Shown: positions 9,941 through 18,108 of the stretch, in pieces | How positions within the stretch are numbered: position 1 is the first letter of the stretch | How the letters are laid out: every line of letters begins with the position of its first letter | DNA from: DASYSL01 sp036003365 | Lineage (GTDB): Bacteria; Eisenbacteria; RBG-16-71-46; DASYSL01 | Direction of reading: 5' to 3' | Length of the DNA: 31,034 bases | NCBI GenBank assembly: GCA_036003365.1 | Contig: DASYSL010000016.1 | Span: 1-31,034 of the forward strand | Made by a program: the position numbers and the translations under genes | Notes under the pieces: generated by a model | What the model was told of the DNA's origin: nothing | Databases searched by the model: none | The model's input: the letters and a program-made list of their open reading frames with translations, nothing else

Positions 9941-10801
9941 ATGGCGATCCGCAAAGTTGGCGTGGTGGGACTCGGGCTCATGGGCAGCGGCATCGCCCAG
10001 GTGTGCGCGCAGGCCGGCCTCCCCACCGTGGCCCGGGAAGTCGATCAGGGGCTCGTGGACAAGGGGCTGGGACGCATCAAGAAGTTCCTCGACGACGGCG
10101 TCGCCAAGGGCAAGGTCGAGGCCCAGGTGCGCGACAAGACGCTCGCCAACCTCACGGGCACGGCCAAGGTCGAGGATCTCGCCGACTGCGACCTGGTGAT
10201 CGAGGCCATCGTCGAGAATCTGGATGCCAAGCACGCGCTCTTCGCCGCGCTCGACAAGGTCGCCAAGCCGGAGACGATCTACGCCTCCAACACCTCCTCG
10301 CTCTCGGTCACCGAGATGGCCGCGGGCACCGAGCGGCCGGGCCGCTTCGTCGGCCTCCACTTCTTCAATCCCGTGCCGCTCATGAAGCTGGTCGAGGTCG
10401 TGAGCACGATCGTCACGGAGCCTGCCGTGGTCACCGAGGTGAAGGCGTTCGCCGGCGCGATCGGCAAGACGCCGGTCTCGACCGGCGACACCACGGGCTT
10501 CGTGGTCAACCGGCTCCTCGTCCCCTACCTGCTCGACGCCATCCGCATGCTCGAGCGCGGCGTGGCCACGCGCGAGGACATCGATAACGCCATGAAGCTC
10601 GGTTGCGGCTATCCCATGGGGCCGCTCACCCTGCTCGATTTCGTGGGCCTCGACACGACGTACTACATCGCCAATATCATGTTCGACGAGTTCAAGGAGC
10701 CCAGCTTCGCCCCGCCGCCTCTACTCAAGCGTATGGTGCTGGCCGGCCATCACGGGCGGAAGAGCGGGCGCGGCTTCTACGACTATTCGCAAAAGAGCTG
10801 A
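9941..10801 (+). CDS. 3-hydroxyacyl-CoA (3-hydroxybutyryl-CoA) dehydrogenase
   Basis: It oxidises or reduces 3-hydroxyacyl-CoA/3-oxoacyl-CoA with NAD(P). From the ATG at 9941 (GGAGG six bases upstream) the protein has 286 residues, typical of single-domain Hbd/PaaH enzymes. The Rossmann motif GLGLMG is at residues 10-15. The active-site His140 lies in GLHFFNPVPLMKLVE with Asn143 following, and SNTSSL (116-121) matches the substrate loop. The C-terminal helical domain has GPLTLLDFVGLDT and ends GRKSGRGFYDY. The thiolase starts 13 bases after its stop, so the pair probably forms C4 acyl-CoA (butyrate, PHB or beta-oxidation) chemistry together. Direction and chain length cannot be told from sequence. 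Confidence 0.93.
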   Translation: MAIRKVGVVGLGLMGSGIAQVCAQAGLPTVAREVDQGLVDKGLGRIKKFLDDGVAKGKVEAQVRDKTLANLTGTAKVEDLADCDLVIEAIVENLDAKHALFAALDKVAKPETIYASNTSSLSVTEMAAGTERPGRFVGLHFFNPVPLMKLVEVVSTIVTEPAVVTEVKAFAGAIGKTPVSTGDTTGFVVNRLLVPYLLDAIRMLERGVATREDIDNAMKLGCGYPMGPLTLLDFVGLDTTYYIANIMFDEFKEPSFAPPPLLKRMVLAGHHGRKSGRGFYDYSQKS

Positions 10802-10814
10802 TCGGGAGGAACAC

Positions 10815-12029
10815 GTGGACAAGAAGGAAGTGGTCTTTCTCTCCGGCGCGCGCACGCCCATGACCGAGTGGATCGGCGGCAAGCGCGGTGACGGCAAGCC
10901 GGGCGGCGCTCTGGCATCGGTCTCGGCCATCGATCTCGGCGCCATCGCGGCCAAGGAAGCGGTGGCCCGGGCGGGGCTCCAGCCGGCGGACATCCAGCAC
11001 GTGATCATGGGCAACGCGCTGCAGACGAGCGGCGACGCGCTCTACGGCGCGCGGCATGTGGCGCTCAAGGCCGGCATGCCCAAGGAAACGCCGGCGCTCA
11101 CCGTGAACCGCCTGTGCGGCTCGGGCATCCAGTCGATCGTCGAGGCGGCGCACTTGCTGATGCTCGACGAGGCCAACGTCGTGGTGGCCGGCGGCATGGA
11201 GAATCTCTCGCAGGCGCCGCACGTGCTGCGCGGCCTGCGCCAGGGACTCAAGCTGGGACAGGGGCAGCTCGAAGACTCGCTCATGGTGTCGCTGCTCGAC
11301 ACCTCGTGCGGCTGCTACATGGCGCAGACGTCCGACAATCTGGCGCGCGAGCACGGCATCACGCGCGAGGAGCAGGACGATTTCGCGCACCGGAGCCACG
11401 CCCTCGGCACCAAGGCGGTGGCCTCGGGACGCTTCGCCGAGGAGATCGTGCCCGTCCCCTTGCCGACCAAGCGCGGCGACCCCGTGGTGGTGAAGGACGA
11501 CGACCACTTCGTGCCCAACCCGTCGCGCGAAGCGCTGGGCAAGCTGCCGCCGGCCTTCGGCCCCGAGTCGTTCGTGACCGCGGGCAACGCGTCCGGGATC
11601 GTGGACGGCGCCGCCGCCATGGTCGTGGCCACGGCCGAAGAGGCGAATCGCCGCGGCAAGAAGCCGCTCGGCCGCATCGTGTCGTGGGGCTATGTCGGCG
11701 TCGAGCCCAAGCACATGGGCATCGGTCCCGTGCCCGCCATCCAGAAAGCCCTCGAGCGCGCCGATCTCAAGATCAGCGACGTGGACCTCTTCGAGATCAA
11801 CGAGGCGTTCGCGGGCCAGTACCTCGCCGTCGAGAAATCCTTGAAGCTCGACCGCGAGAAGGTCAACGTGAACGGAGGGGCCATCGCCCTCGGCCATCCG
11901 CTGGGCGCGACCGGAACCCGGCTCGTCTACACTCTCCTGCTCGAGCTGGCGCACCGCGGCAAGAAGACCGGGGTGGCGGCGGCGTGCATCGGAGGCGGCC
12001 AGGGCATCGCGATGGTGGTGCAGGTCTAG
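10815..12029 (+). CDS. Acetyl-CoA acetyltransferase (thiolase)
   Basis: It condenses two acetyl-CoA to acetoacetyl-CoA, or cleaves 3-oxoacyl-CoA. 404 residues, the usual thiolase-II length, starting at GTG 10815 with GGGAGGA five bases upstream. The nucleophile Cys101 is in NRLCGSGIQ, the His361 motif is GGAIALGHPLGATGTR, and the acid/base Cys391 is in AACIGGGQG. The three residues are intact, so the enzyme should be active. It is coupled to the dehydrogenase upstream, and a ppx/gppA gene starts 14 bases downstream, so the three may share a transcript. Confidence 0.94.
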   Translation: MDKKEVVFLSGARTPMTEWIGGKRGDGKPGGALASVSAIDLGAIAAKEAVARAGLQPADIQHVIMGNALQTSGDALYGARHVALKAGMPKETPALTVNRLCGSGIQSIVEAAHLLMLDEANVVVAGGMENLSQAPHVLRGLRQGLKLGQGQLEDSLMVSLLDTSCGCYMAQTSDNLAREHGITREEQDDFAHRSHALGTKAVASGRFAEEIVPVPLPTKRGDPVVVKDDDHFVPNPSREALGKLPPAFGPESFVTAGNASGIVDGAAAMVVATAEEANRRGKKPLGRIVSWGYVGVEPKHMGIGPVPAIQKALERADLKISDVDLFEINEAFAGQYLAVEKSLKLDREKVNVNGGAIALGHPLGATGTRLVYTLLLELAHRGKKTGVAAACIGGGQGIAMVVQV

Positions 12030-12043
12030 CACGGGGAGAAAGC

Positions 12044-13837
12044 ATGGCGGGAGAGCGCGGACTCACGCTGGCGGCCATCGACATCGGCACCAACTCCATC
12101 CACATGGTGATCTCCCGGGCCACCGGGCAAAGCATCGAGGTGGTGGATCGTGAGCGCGAGGTGACGCAGGTGGGGCGCGGCTCCTTCGTGGGCGGGCGCC
12201 TGCGCGCCGAGGCCGTGAACAAGACGCTCGACGCCCTTGCCCGCTTCGCGCGCCTGGCGCGGAGCCACCAGGTGGATCGCATTCTATGCACGGCGACCGC
12301 GGCGGTGCGCGAGTCGGCCAACGGCGGCCGCTTCGTGCGCGAGGCGCGGCGACTGACCGGGGTGACGCCGCGCATCATCCCGCCCGAGGAGGAAGGCCGA
12401 CTCAACTATCTCGCCATCCGCAGCTCGCTCGCCCTGGGCGAGGACACGTCGCTCATCATCGACATCGGCGGTGGCAGCATGCAGCTCGTGGCCGCCAACG
12501 CTCACAAGTTCATGCGCGTGCGCGGCGCGCCCCTGGGTGCTCTCCGGCTCACCGAGCGCTATCTCCCCGAGGACCCGCCGTCGAGGCGCGCGCTGGCGCG
12601 CTTGCAGCGCCACATCCGAAAAACCGCCAAGCCGGCACTCGAGTCGGTGCTCGAGCTCTCCCCCCAGCGCGTGTACGGCTCTTCGGGCGCCATTCATGCG
12701 CTGGCGCAGGCCTGCTCGTGGCGCGAGACCGGGACCGCCATCGAGCAGCTGAACGGCTATTTCCTCTCGCTCGCCTCGCTCGCCAGGCTCACCAAGGATC
12801 TCGAGCGCATGCCTTACGCCGAGCGCGACAAGCTGCATGGCCTGGACGCGCGCCGGGCCGAGATCATCCTGCCCGGCGCCCTCGTCCTCCTGCACGTGAT
12901 CAAGGCGGTGGGCGCCCACGGCATCACGCTTTCCGACGCCAGCGTGCGCGAGGGCCTGGTCCTCGATTACGTGGCCCGTCACGGCAAGGAGATCGAGGCG
13001 CTCAAGAGCGTCGACGACCTGCAACGCCGGAGCGTGCTGCGCCTGCTCGCCAAGTTCGGCGAGGACGGCCCCCACCCGCGCCACGTGGCCAAGCTCTCGC
13101 TCGCCTTGTTCGACGGTCTCCATTACAAGCACCAGCTCGGCGAGGACGCGCGGCGGCTGCTCGAGCACGCCGCCTTGTTGCACGACATCGGCAACGTGAT
13201 CGGACACGACGATCACGCGCTCCACTCGCAATACATCATCAAGAACGGCAACCTGCGCGGCTTCACGCCCGAGGAGACGGAGATGATCGCCGCCGTGGCG
13301 CGCTACCACGGCAAGCGCAAGCCCAAGAAGCGCGACGAGGCCATGAGCGGGCTCGGCAAGGCGCAGCGCCGGCTCGTGAAGTGGCTGGCCGCGTTCCTGC
13401 GCATCGCCGAGGCTCTCGATCGCAGCCAGTATCAATTGGTGGAAGACGTGATCGTGGCCCGGCAGCCGTCGGGGGTGACCATCTACCTGCGGGCGAAGGG
13501 CGACGTGCAGCTCGAGCTGTGGGCGACCCGCCGGCGCGTCGCGCTGCTCGAAGATCTTCTGGGCAAGGCGCTGCGCGTGTCGCGCGAGCGGCGGATCAAT
13601 CGCTCCGAAGCGAAGGCACGGAGAGCACGGCGCGCAGGCGATCCCGCCGTGAAGCCCACTCCGTCCGATGCCGAGCGCGCTCGGCGTGAAGCGCAGCCGC
13701 CCGCGAGCGCAGCGCCTGAGCGCGCGCGCCGTTCTCCCGCTTCGTCTCGCGGTGCGCCATCCGCTCGAGCAGAGCGGCCAGCACGGCGCGGTCCTGGTTT
13801 TCTCCCAAAGACCCCTGCAGGCCGCGGAGCTCGCTGA
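12044..13837 (+). CDS. Exopolyphosphatase / pppGpp phosphohydrolase (Ppx/GppA) with antisense-encoded tail
   Basis: It hydrolyses terminal phosphates from polyphosphate or pppGpp. ATG at 12044 follows GGGGAG. 597 residues: actin-like ATPase-fold domains with AIDIGTNSIHMVI (11-23), IIPPEEEGRLNY (111-122, holding the expected catalytic Glu) and LIIDIGGGSMQLV (137-149), then a C-terminal HD-type domain with HDIGN at 390-394. The recognisable protein ends near residue 515, the normal family length. Residues from about 518 to 597 are a Lys/Arg/Pro/Ala/Ser-rich low-complexity tail that lies entirely over the opposite-strand CHAD gene. The tail looks like read-through into antisense sequence rather than a conserved domain. 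Whether the substrate is polyphosphate or pppGpp is not decided by sequence; the CHAD neighbour favours polyphosphate. Confidence 0.92.
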   Translation: MAGERGLTLAAIDIGTNSIHMVISRATGQSIEVVDREREVTQVGRGSFVGGRLRAEAVNKTLDALARFARLARSHQVDRILCTATAAVRESANGGRFVREARRLTGVTPRIIPPEEEGRLNYLAIRSSLALGEDTSLIIDIGGGSMQLVAANAHKFMRVRGAPLGALRLTERYLPEDPPSRRALARLQRHIRKTAKPALESVLELSPQRVYGSSGAIHALAQACSWRETGTAIEQLNGYFLSLASLARLTKDLERMPYAERDKLHGLDARRAEIILPGALVLLHVIKAVGAHGITLSDASVREGLVLDYVARHGKEIEALKSVDDLQRRSVLRLLAKFGEDGPHPRHVAKLSLALFDGLHYKHQLGEDARRLLEHAALLHDIGNVIGHDDHALHSQYIIKNGNLRGFTPEETEMIAAVARYHGKRKPKKRDEAMSGLGKAQRRLVKWLAAFLRIAEALDRSQYQLVEDVIVARQPSGVTIYLRAKGDVQLELWATRRRVALLEDLLGKALRVSRERRINRSEAKARRARRAGDPAVKPTPSDAERARREAQPPASAAPERARRSPASSRGAPSARAERPARRGPGFLPKTPAGRGAR

Positions 13838-14546
13838 CCACTTTCGGCGATTTGACGCCCATCATCTCCGCCACGGCCTCTTCGGCGTAGCGCCACTTCT
13901 TGGCTTCGATGCGGGCTCGGTGCAGGGGTTGGTCGCGCCGATCGGCAAGCGCGCGGTCGATGGCGGTGAGCGCGTCGTCGCGCCGCCGCTCGACCCTGGC
14001 CACGGCCTCGCGCATGGCCTTCTCCCCCGCCCATTCCTCGAGCGATCCGCGCTTCACGCTCGCCCGCAGGTCACGGACGATGCTCTCCACGTTCTTCTTG
14101 CGTGCCGCGCGCTCGACCTTGGCGCGGTCGCCCGGCAGTTGCTTGCGCAGGCGGCTCACCAGGGCGTCGAGGGCGGCCGCGTCCTCGCCCACCGCTTCGG
14201 TCACCACGCGCTCGATCTGCTCGAGGCTCACCTCGCGGTTGCGCGCAGCGCCGAGGCGAAGGCGCAGACGGGAGAGCGCGCGACGGGCGCGACGGCGCGG
14301 CTTGGGCGCGAGCTCCGCCTTCCACACGTCGAGCAAGGCCTGAAGACGCCGCGTGGCCACGCGCGCATCGTGCACGGCCTTGCCGTCCTCGCCGCGGCGC
14401 ACGCGCTGGGCGGCCTGGCGCAGCGCCTCGATCTTTTTTTCGAGAAGATGCTCGGGGTCGAGGGCGCCGGCCTCGCGCGGCGTGGGCTGCGGAGGCGGCG
14501 GAGGCGGCGGAACGATGGACAGCTCGCGCTTGAACGGCGAAGCCAT
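13596..14546 (-). CDS. CHAD-domain protein (polyphosphate-binding)
   Basis: CHAD domains are helical bundles with conserved His and many basic residues that bind inorganic polyphosphate and localise to polyphosphate granules. 316 residues: a short N-terminus with a poly-Pro stretch (13-19), then the CHAD bundle from about 30 to 305. The conserved repeats are VHDARVATRRLQALLDVW (His59) and PLHRARIEAKKWRYAEEAV (His209), with dense Arg/Lys (RRRARRALSRLRLRLG). No CYTH domain is attached. The start ATG at 14546 is 14 bases after the kinase-like gene ends, with AGGG upstream. The last 242 bases overlap the 3' end of ppx/gppA on the other strand, and since this part encodes the last CHAD helix, the overlap is functional coding sequence for this gene. 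Confidence 0.9.
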   Translation of the reverse strand: MASPFKRELSIVPPPPPPPQPTPREAGALDPEHLLEKKIEALRQAAQRVRRGEDGKAVHDARVATRRLQALLDVWKAELAPKPRRRARRALSRLRLRLGAARNREVSLEQIERVVTEAVGEDAAALDALVSRLRKQLPGDRAKVERAARKKNVESIVRDLRASVKRGSLEEWAGEKAMREAVARVERRRDDALTAIDRALADRRDQPLHRARIEAKKWRYAEEAVAEMMGVKSPKVVSELRGLQGSLGENQDRAVLAALLERMAHRETKRENGARAQALRSRAAALHAERARHRTEWASRRDRLRAVLSVPSLRSD

Positions 14547-14560
14547 GGCTGCGATCCCTG

Positions 14561-15298
14561 CTAGTGAGTGCGCTCCTTCGGGGCGGCGGTCTCCGCTTCC
14601 TCTTCACGCGGCCCGTTCTGCAAGAGGCTCGAGACGCGGCGGAACAGCTCGTCGGAAACGACCTCGAACGGCTGCGTCACGTCGAGCGTCTCGAACTGGA
14701 ACTCGCGCGCCAGCGAATCGAGCTCCTCGATGACCCGGCTCTGGTAGTGGATGAACGACTCGTAGAGGTCGTTCCCCATCGGCAGGTCCATGCCCGATTC
14801 CCAGTAATCGAAGCCGCCGCTCGCGAGCACGCGCGGCACCAGGTCCGGCGCTTCGATGCGCAAGTAGAATGTCGCGTCGGGCTTGAGGGAGAATGAATAG
14901 ACCTGCTTGATCCAGTCCGGATCGGCGCCGCGCACGATGGCGCGGGCGATGAGCGAATAGGTGTAGCGGTCGGTCAGCATGACGAAACCGGCGCGCAGCG
15001 CGGGCACGATCTGGCGCTCGAGGCGGTCGGCGAAGTCGGTCGCGTAGAAGAGATTGAAGGCGTCGGAGCCGAGCGTGTTCCCTTCCTTGGCGCGCCGGAT
15101 GCCCTTGCTCGCGAGGTCGGAGCGCGAGAGGCCGGTCTCGGCCACCGCGTAGCCCAGGCGCCCGAGCTGCGAGCGCAAGTGATCGACGTGCGTCGTGCGT
15201 CCGGCCCCGTCCGTGCCCTCGATGACGATGAGCCAGCCCGACAATTCTTCGAGGTTGAGTCCCGGGAGCGCGCCCCCGTACGTGTCAAACTTCCTCAT
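14561..15298 (-). CDS. Thymidylate-kinase-like P-loop protein B, P-loop Lys replaced by Arg
   Basis: 245 residues of the thymidylate kinase/P-loop NMP-kinase fold. Strand 1 and P-loop read LIVIEGTDGAGRTTH at residues 23-37: the invariant Walker A Lys is Arg34 (codon CGC), which usually weakens or abolishes phosphoryl transfer. FYATDFADRLERQIVPALRAG and TDRYTYSLIARAIVRGAD follow, corresponding to the TMP-kinase DR(Y/H) region, but the usual LID/TMP-binding residues are not obvious. It is a diverged tandem paralogue of the gene before it (shared ATDFADR.ER, P.W...Y.F...P...FY.R, SGMDL/AGMDL, QSR..(D/E)E). It overlaps that gene by 14 bases, with GAGAGAGG before the ATG. It may be a pseudokinase partner or regulator. 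The C-terminus is an acidic tail. Confidence 0.85.
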   Translation of the reverse strand: MRKFDTYGGALPGLNLEELSGWLIVIEGTDGAGRTTHVDHLRSQLGRLGYAVAETGLSRSDLASKGIRRAKEGNTLGSDAFNLFYATDFADRLERQIVPALRAGFVMLTDRYTYSLIARAIVRGADPDWIKQVYSFSLKPDATFYLRIEAPDLVPRVLASGGFDYWESGMDLPMGNDLYESFIHYQSRVIEELDSLAREFQFETLDVTQPFEVVSDELFRRVSSLLQNGPREEEAETAAPKERTH

Positions 15299-16037
15299 AC
15301 AAGCCTCTCTCGCGGCGCAGCCCGACCAGATGCGGCTCGATGGCGCGGCGCAGGATGCGCTGCTGCGCCTCGACCGGCTTGGTGGCGTCCATCACGCCCA
15401 GGCCGAACTCGCGCACGAGGGTTTCGTATTCGTCGAGGATCCGCGATTGAAAGATGCGATACGACTGCTGAATGTCCGGCGCGAGCCCGAGGTCCATCCC
15501 CGCCTCGTAGAACTTGAGGCGCGGGCGGCCAGCCAGAATGCGGCGCAGCGCGATCTCGAGCGGCACGCGGAAATAGAAGGTCTGCGTCGGCGTGACCGCG
15601 AAGCGGTACAGAGAGCGCACCCAGGCCGGGTCGACGCCGCGGGTCACGTCGCGCGCGAACGCGGTGTAGACGTAGCGGTCCGCGAGCACCACCGCTCCCG
15701 CCTTGAGCGCCGGCAGCACTTCGCGCTCCATGCGATCGGCGAAATCGGTGGCGTGGATGAGCGAGAAGGTGAGCGGCGACAGGAGCTGCTTCTTCTTGCC
15801 GCGCGACGTCGTCTGCTTGACGATGGGCGACGAGTTCCACTCGCTGAAAAGAACCGGATAGCCTTCGCTGCGCAGCCATTCGGCGAGCAGCGAGAGCTGG
15901 GTGCTCTTGCCCGAGCCGTCGATGCCCTCGACAATGAACAGGCGCCCCGGGTAGCTGTTCATGTGCGTGCCGTAGGAGCGGCGGTCGGTGAGCGCCCGCC
16001 CGTCCCCGTCACCGTTCGTGTAGGCCGGAATGTCCAT
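15285..16037 (-). CDS. Thymidylate-kinase-like P-loop protein A, intact Walker A
   Basis: 250 residues. About 30 extra residues precede the fold, then LFIVEGIDGSGKSTQ gives an intact Walker A (GIDGSGKS at 38-45, Lys44). HATDFADRMEREVLPALKAG and LADRYVYTAFARDVTRG follow. The fold is that of dTMP kinases and, more distantly, PPK2 polyphosphate kinases. Its core differs from house-keeping dTMP kinase, which has DRYxxSxxAYQG; here the region reads DRYVYTAFARDVTRGVDPAW. The start ATG at 16037 shares a base with the SixA stop (TGATG), with AAGGA nine bases upstream, so the two are translationally coupled. Neighbours (SixA, CHAD, Ppx) suggest a role in polyphosphate or phosphate metabolism rather than DNA precursors. 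The substrate is unknown. Confidence 0.86.
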   Translation of the reverse strand: MDIPAYTNGDGDGRALTDRRSYGTHMNSYPGRLFIVEGIDGSGKSTQLSLLAEWLRSEGYPVLFSEWNSSPIVKQTTSRGKKKQLLSPLTFSLIHATDFADRMEREVLPALKAGAVVLADRYVYTAFARDVTRGVDPAWVRSLYRFAVTPTQTFYFRVPLEIALRRILAGRPRLKFYEAGMDLGLAPDIQQSYRIFQSRILDEYETLVREFGLGVMDATKPVEAQQRILRRAIEPHLVGLRRERGLYEEV

Positions 16038-16576
16038 CACGTCACTTCCTTGATCGCCTTCTTGCGGCGTCCCTTGCCGAGCCGGGCGAGCATGCGTCGC
16101 GGCAGGAGCCAGACCAGATCGCCGGCTCCGGCCCTCGCCGGTCCCTCGAAGCGGAGTGCCGCGGCACCCGCCTTTTTCAATTTGATCTCGCCCGTCGTGC
16201 CCGAGCCCAAGGCCAGGAGGGCCGCCAGCTTGCCGAGACCAGGCTCGTGACCGACCGCGACCACGGTGCGGCCCTGCGGAAGATCGGCGAGATGGGCGAT
16301 GAGCGCCCGGTTCGATCCGCCCGGTGAAAGCTCGTCCAGGGTGACGATGCGCGCCCGGTCGCCGAGAGCGTCCTTCAAGACCTGAGCGGTTTCGGCGGCA
16401 CGGGTGAGCGGGCTCGTGAGGATGAGCGAGATCCCCTTCTCGAGCTTGATCAGTCCCTTCGCCGCCTCCTTCGTCTTCTGCACCCCTTTGGCGGTCAGCG
16501 GTCGCTTGGCGTCGTCGGGCCACTTGGCCGCGTCGCGCTCGCCGGCGGGGCCATGACGAAAGAGAACGAGCCGCAT
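16037..16576 (-). CDS. SixA-like phosphohistidine phosphatase (histidine phosphatase superfamily)
   Basis: SixA enzymes remove phosphate from phosphohistidine proteins; related small enzymes act on other phosphates. 179 residues: catalytic RHG motif at 7-9 (LFRHGPAGE, His8), TSPLTRAAETAQVL at 54-67 and the second His in VGHEPGL (His110). The catalytic core ends about residue 150, followed by a basic tail rich in Arg/Lys (RRMLARLGKGRRKK), which could contact an anionic partner such as polyphosphate. AGGA lies eight bases before the ATG at 16576. It is the first gene of a four-gene operon with the two kinase-like genes and CHAD. Confidence 0.9.
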   Translation of the reverse strand: MRLVLFRHGPAGERDAAKWPDDAKRPLTAKGVQKTKEAAKGLIKLEKGISLILTSPLTRAAETAQVLKDALGDRARIVTLDELSPGGSNRALIAHLADLPQGRTVVAVGHEPGLGKLAALLALGSGTTGEIKLKKAGAAALRFEGPARAGAGDLVWLLPRRMLARLGKGRRKKAIKEVT

Positions 16577-16847
16577 CGCTTACATCCTAGGTATGGTGTT
16601 CGGCCGACATCTCAGGGGCACAACGGGAGGGGCGTGGGCACCCGGATCGCGGGATGAAGGCGTGCCAGCGACCCACAGAGAGAGTACCATTGGCCGTGAC
16701 GCACTCACAATGGCCCCAAGTTACTTGTTAATAAAAAGATACGGGCGTGCGGGAGCATCGCGAGAGGCCTTTCTGGGCTCGCTTGACAGGCTCCGGCCGG
16801 GCAAGCCAACGTAGGGCCCGGTCGTCACTTCCACCCCTCGAGGAGTC
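16577..16847. other. Divergent intergenic region between sixA and the LeuA-like gene
   Basis: 271 bases with no supported gene. It must hold promoters for both directions. On the plus strand a perfect -35 TTGACA is at 16783-16788, but no convincing -10 follows at 16-18 bases. An AT-rich patch (TTGTTAATAAAAAGATAC, 16727-16744) stands out against the GC-rich background and may be part of another promoter. A CCGGGC / GCCCGG inverted repeat (16797-16802, 16816-16821) lies in the leader of the LeuA-like gene. Confidence 0.45.
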
Positions 16848-18092
16848 ATGCGCCCACCCGAGCACGAGCTCATCTACGACTGGAACACGGCGGGAAACCC
16901 TCCCCGGCCTCAGCAAGCGATCGAGTTCGACGACGAGACCCTGCGCGACGGGTTGCAAGGCCCCTCGGTCGTGAGCCCTCCCATCGAGGACAAGATCCGC
17001 TTGCTCCATCTCATGGACCAGCTCGGCCTGCACACCGCCGACATCGGTCTGCCGGGTGCGGGCCCGCACGTGGTAGCCCACGTGAAGCGCCTGGCCCAGG
17101 AGATCGCGAGCGCCAAGCTCCGCATCACCGCCAATTGCGCGGCGCGCACCCACGAAGCCGACATCCGCCCGGTGGCCGAGATCCAGCAGGAAGTGGGCAT
17201 TCCCATCGAAGTCTGCACGTTCCTCGGGTCGTCCTTCATTCGCATGTACGCCGAGGACTGGTCGGTGGACCGCTTGCTGCGCATGACGGAGGAGGCGGTC
17301 TCCTTCGCGGTGAAGCAGGGTCTGACCGTCATGTACGTGACCGAGGACACGACGCGCGCACATCCCGACCACGTGAAGGCGCTCTATCAGGCCGCGATCC
17401 GCGCCGGCGCCCGCCGCCTTTGCGTGGCCGACACGGTCGGGCATGCGACTCCGGAAGGCGCCGCCAACCTCGTGCGTTTCGTGCGCCAGGCGGCGCACGA
17501 AGTGGATCCGACGGTCAAGATCGATTGGCACGGCCATCAGGACCGAGGCCTCGGCGTGATCAACACCATCGCCGCGGCGCTGGCCGGCGCCGATCGTCTC
17601 CACGGCTGCGCCATCGGCATCGGCGAGCGCGTGGGCAACACGCCCATGGACCAGCTGCTCGTGAATCTCAGGCTCATGGGCTGGATCGACAACGATCTCT
17701 CGGCCCTGGGCGAGTATTGCGAGCTGACGTCGCGCGCCTGCGGGGTGGCGATACCGGTGAACTATCCGGTGATGGGGCGCGATGCCTTCCGCACCGGCAC
17801 CGGCGTCCATGCGGCGGCGATCATCAAAGCCTTCCGCAAGAAGGACGAGTGGCTCGTGGACCGCGTGTACTCCGGTGTCCCCTCTTCCTGGGTCGGCCGC
17901 GAGCAGGAGATCGAGGTCGGTCCCATGAGCGGCGAGTCGAACGTCGTCTTCTGGCTGCAGCGCCGCGGCATCGAGCCGCGTCCCGAGCTGGTGAAGACGA
18001 TCTTCGAAGCCGCCAAGAAGTCCGACCGTCTGCTGACCGAAGCCGAGATCCAGGCCTTGATCGGCCGCGCCAGCGAGCGCGCGGCCGTCTAA
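16848..18092 (+). CDS. LeuA/homocitrate-synthase-like acyltransferase without the LeuA regulatory domain
   Basis: Members of the HMGL-like (DRE-TIM) family condense acetyl-CoA with a 2-oxo acid. 414 residues. The N-terminal TIM barrel has DDETLRDGLQ at 28-37 (metal-binding Asp in RDG) and the metal-binding His pair in WHGHQDRG (His228, His230). The signature differs from the usual LeuA forms: RDGLQ replaces RDGEQ and HGHQD replaces HxHND. After the barrel comes the communication region (about 290-400: VMGRDAFRTGTGVHAAAIIKAF, EIEVGPMSGESNVVFWL), but no C-terminal allosteric dimer domain, so Leu feedback is not expected. It starts 16 bases before the LeuB-like gene. Isopropylmalate, homocitrate, citramalate or a related product are all possible; leuC/leuD are not here. 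Confidence 0.82.
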   Translation: MRPPEHELIYDWNTAGNPPRPQQAIEFDDETLRDGLQGPSVVSPPIEDKIRLLHLMDQLGLHTADIGLPGAGPHVVAHVKRLAQEIASAKLRITANCAARTHEADIRPVAEIQQEVGIPIEVCTFLGSSFIRMYAEDWSVDRLLRMTEEAVSFAVKQGLTVMYVTEDTTRAHPDHVKALYQAAIRAGARRLCVADTVGHATPEGAANLVRFVRQAAHEVDPTVKIDWHGHQDRGLGVINTIAAALAGADRLHGCAIGIGERVGNTPMDQLLVNLRLMGWIDNDLSALGEYCELTSRACGVAIPVNYPVMGRDAFRTGTGVHAAAIIKAFRKKDEWLVDRVYSGVPSSWVGREQEIEVGPMSGESNVVFWLQRRGIEPRPELVKTIFEAAKKSDRLLTEAEIQALIGRASERAAV

Positions 18093-18108
18093 CCCACAAG
18101 GAGATCCC

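Noticed and set aside
10725..13435. Minus-strand open frames of 435 and 383 codons over thiolase and ppx
   Set aside because: Antisense to well-supported enzymes with intact active-site motifs; composition is that of a shadow frame.
14480..14515. GGC/GGA trinucleotide repeat
   Set aside because: It encodes the poly-Pro stretch near the CHAD N-terminus; no independent repeat element is needed.
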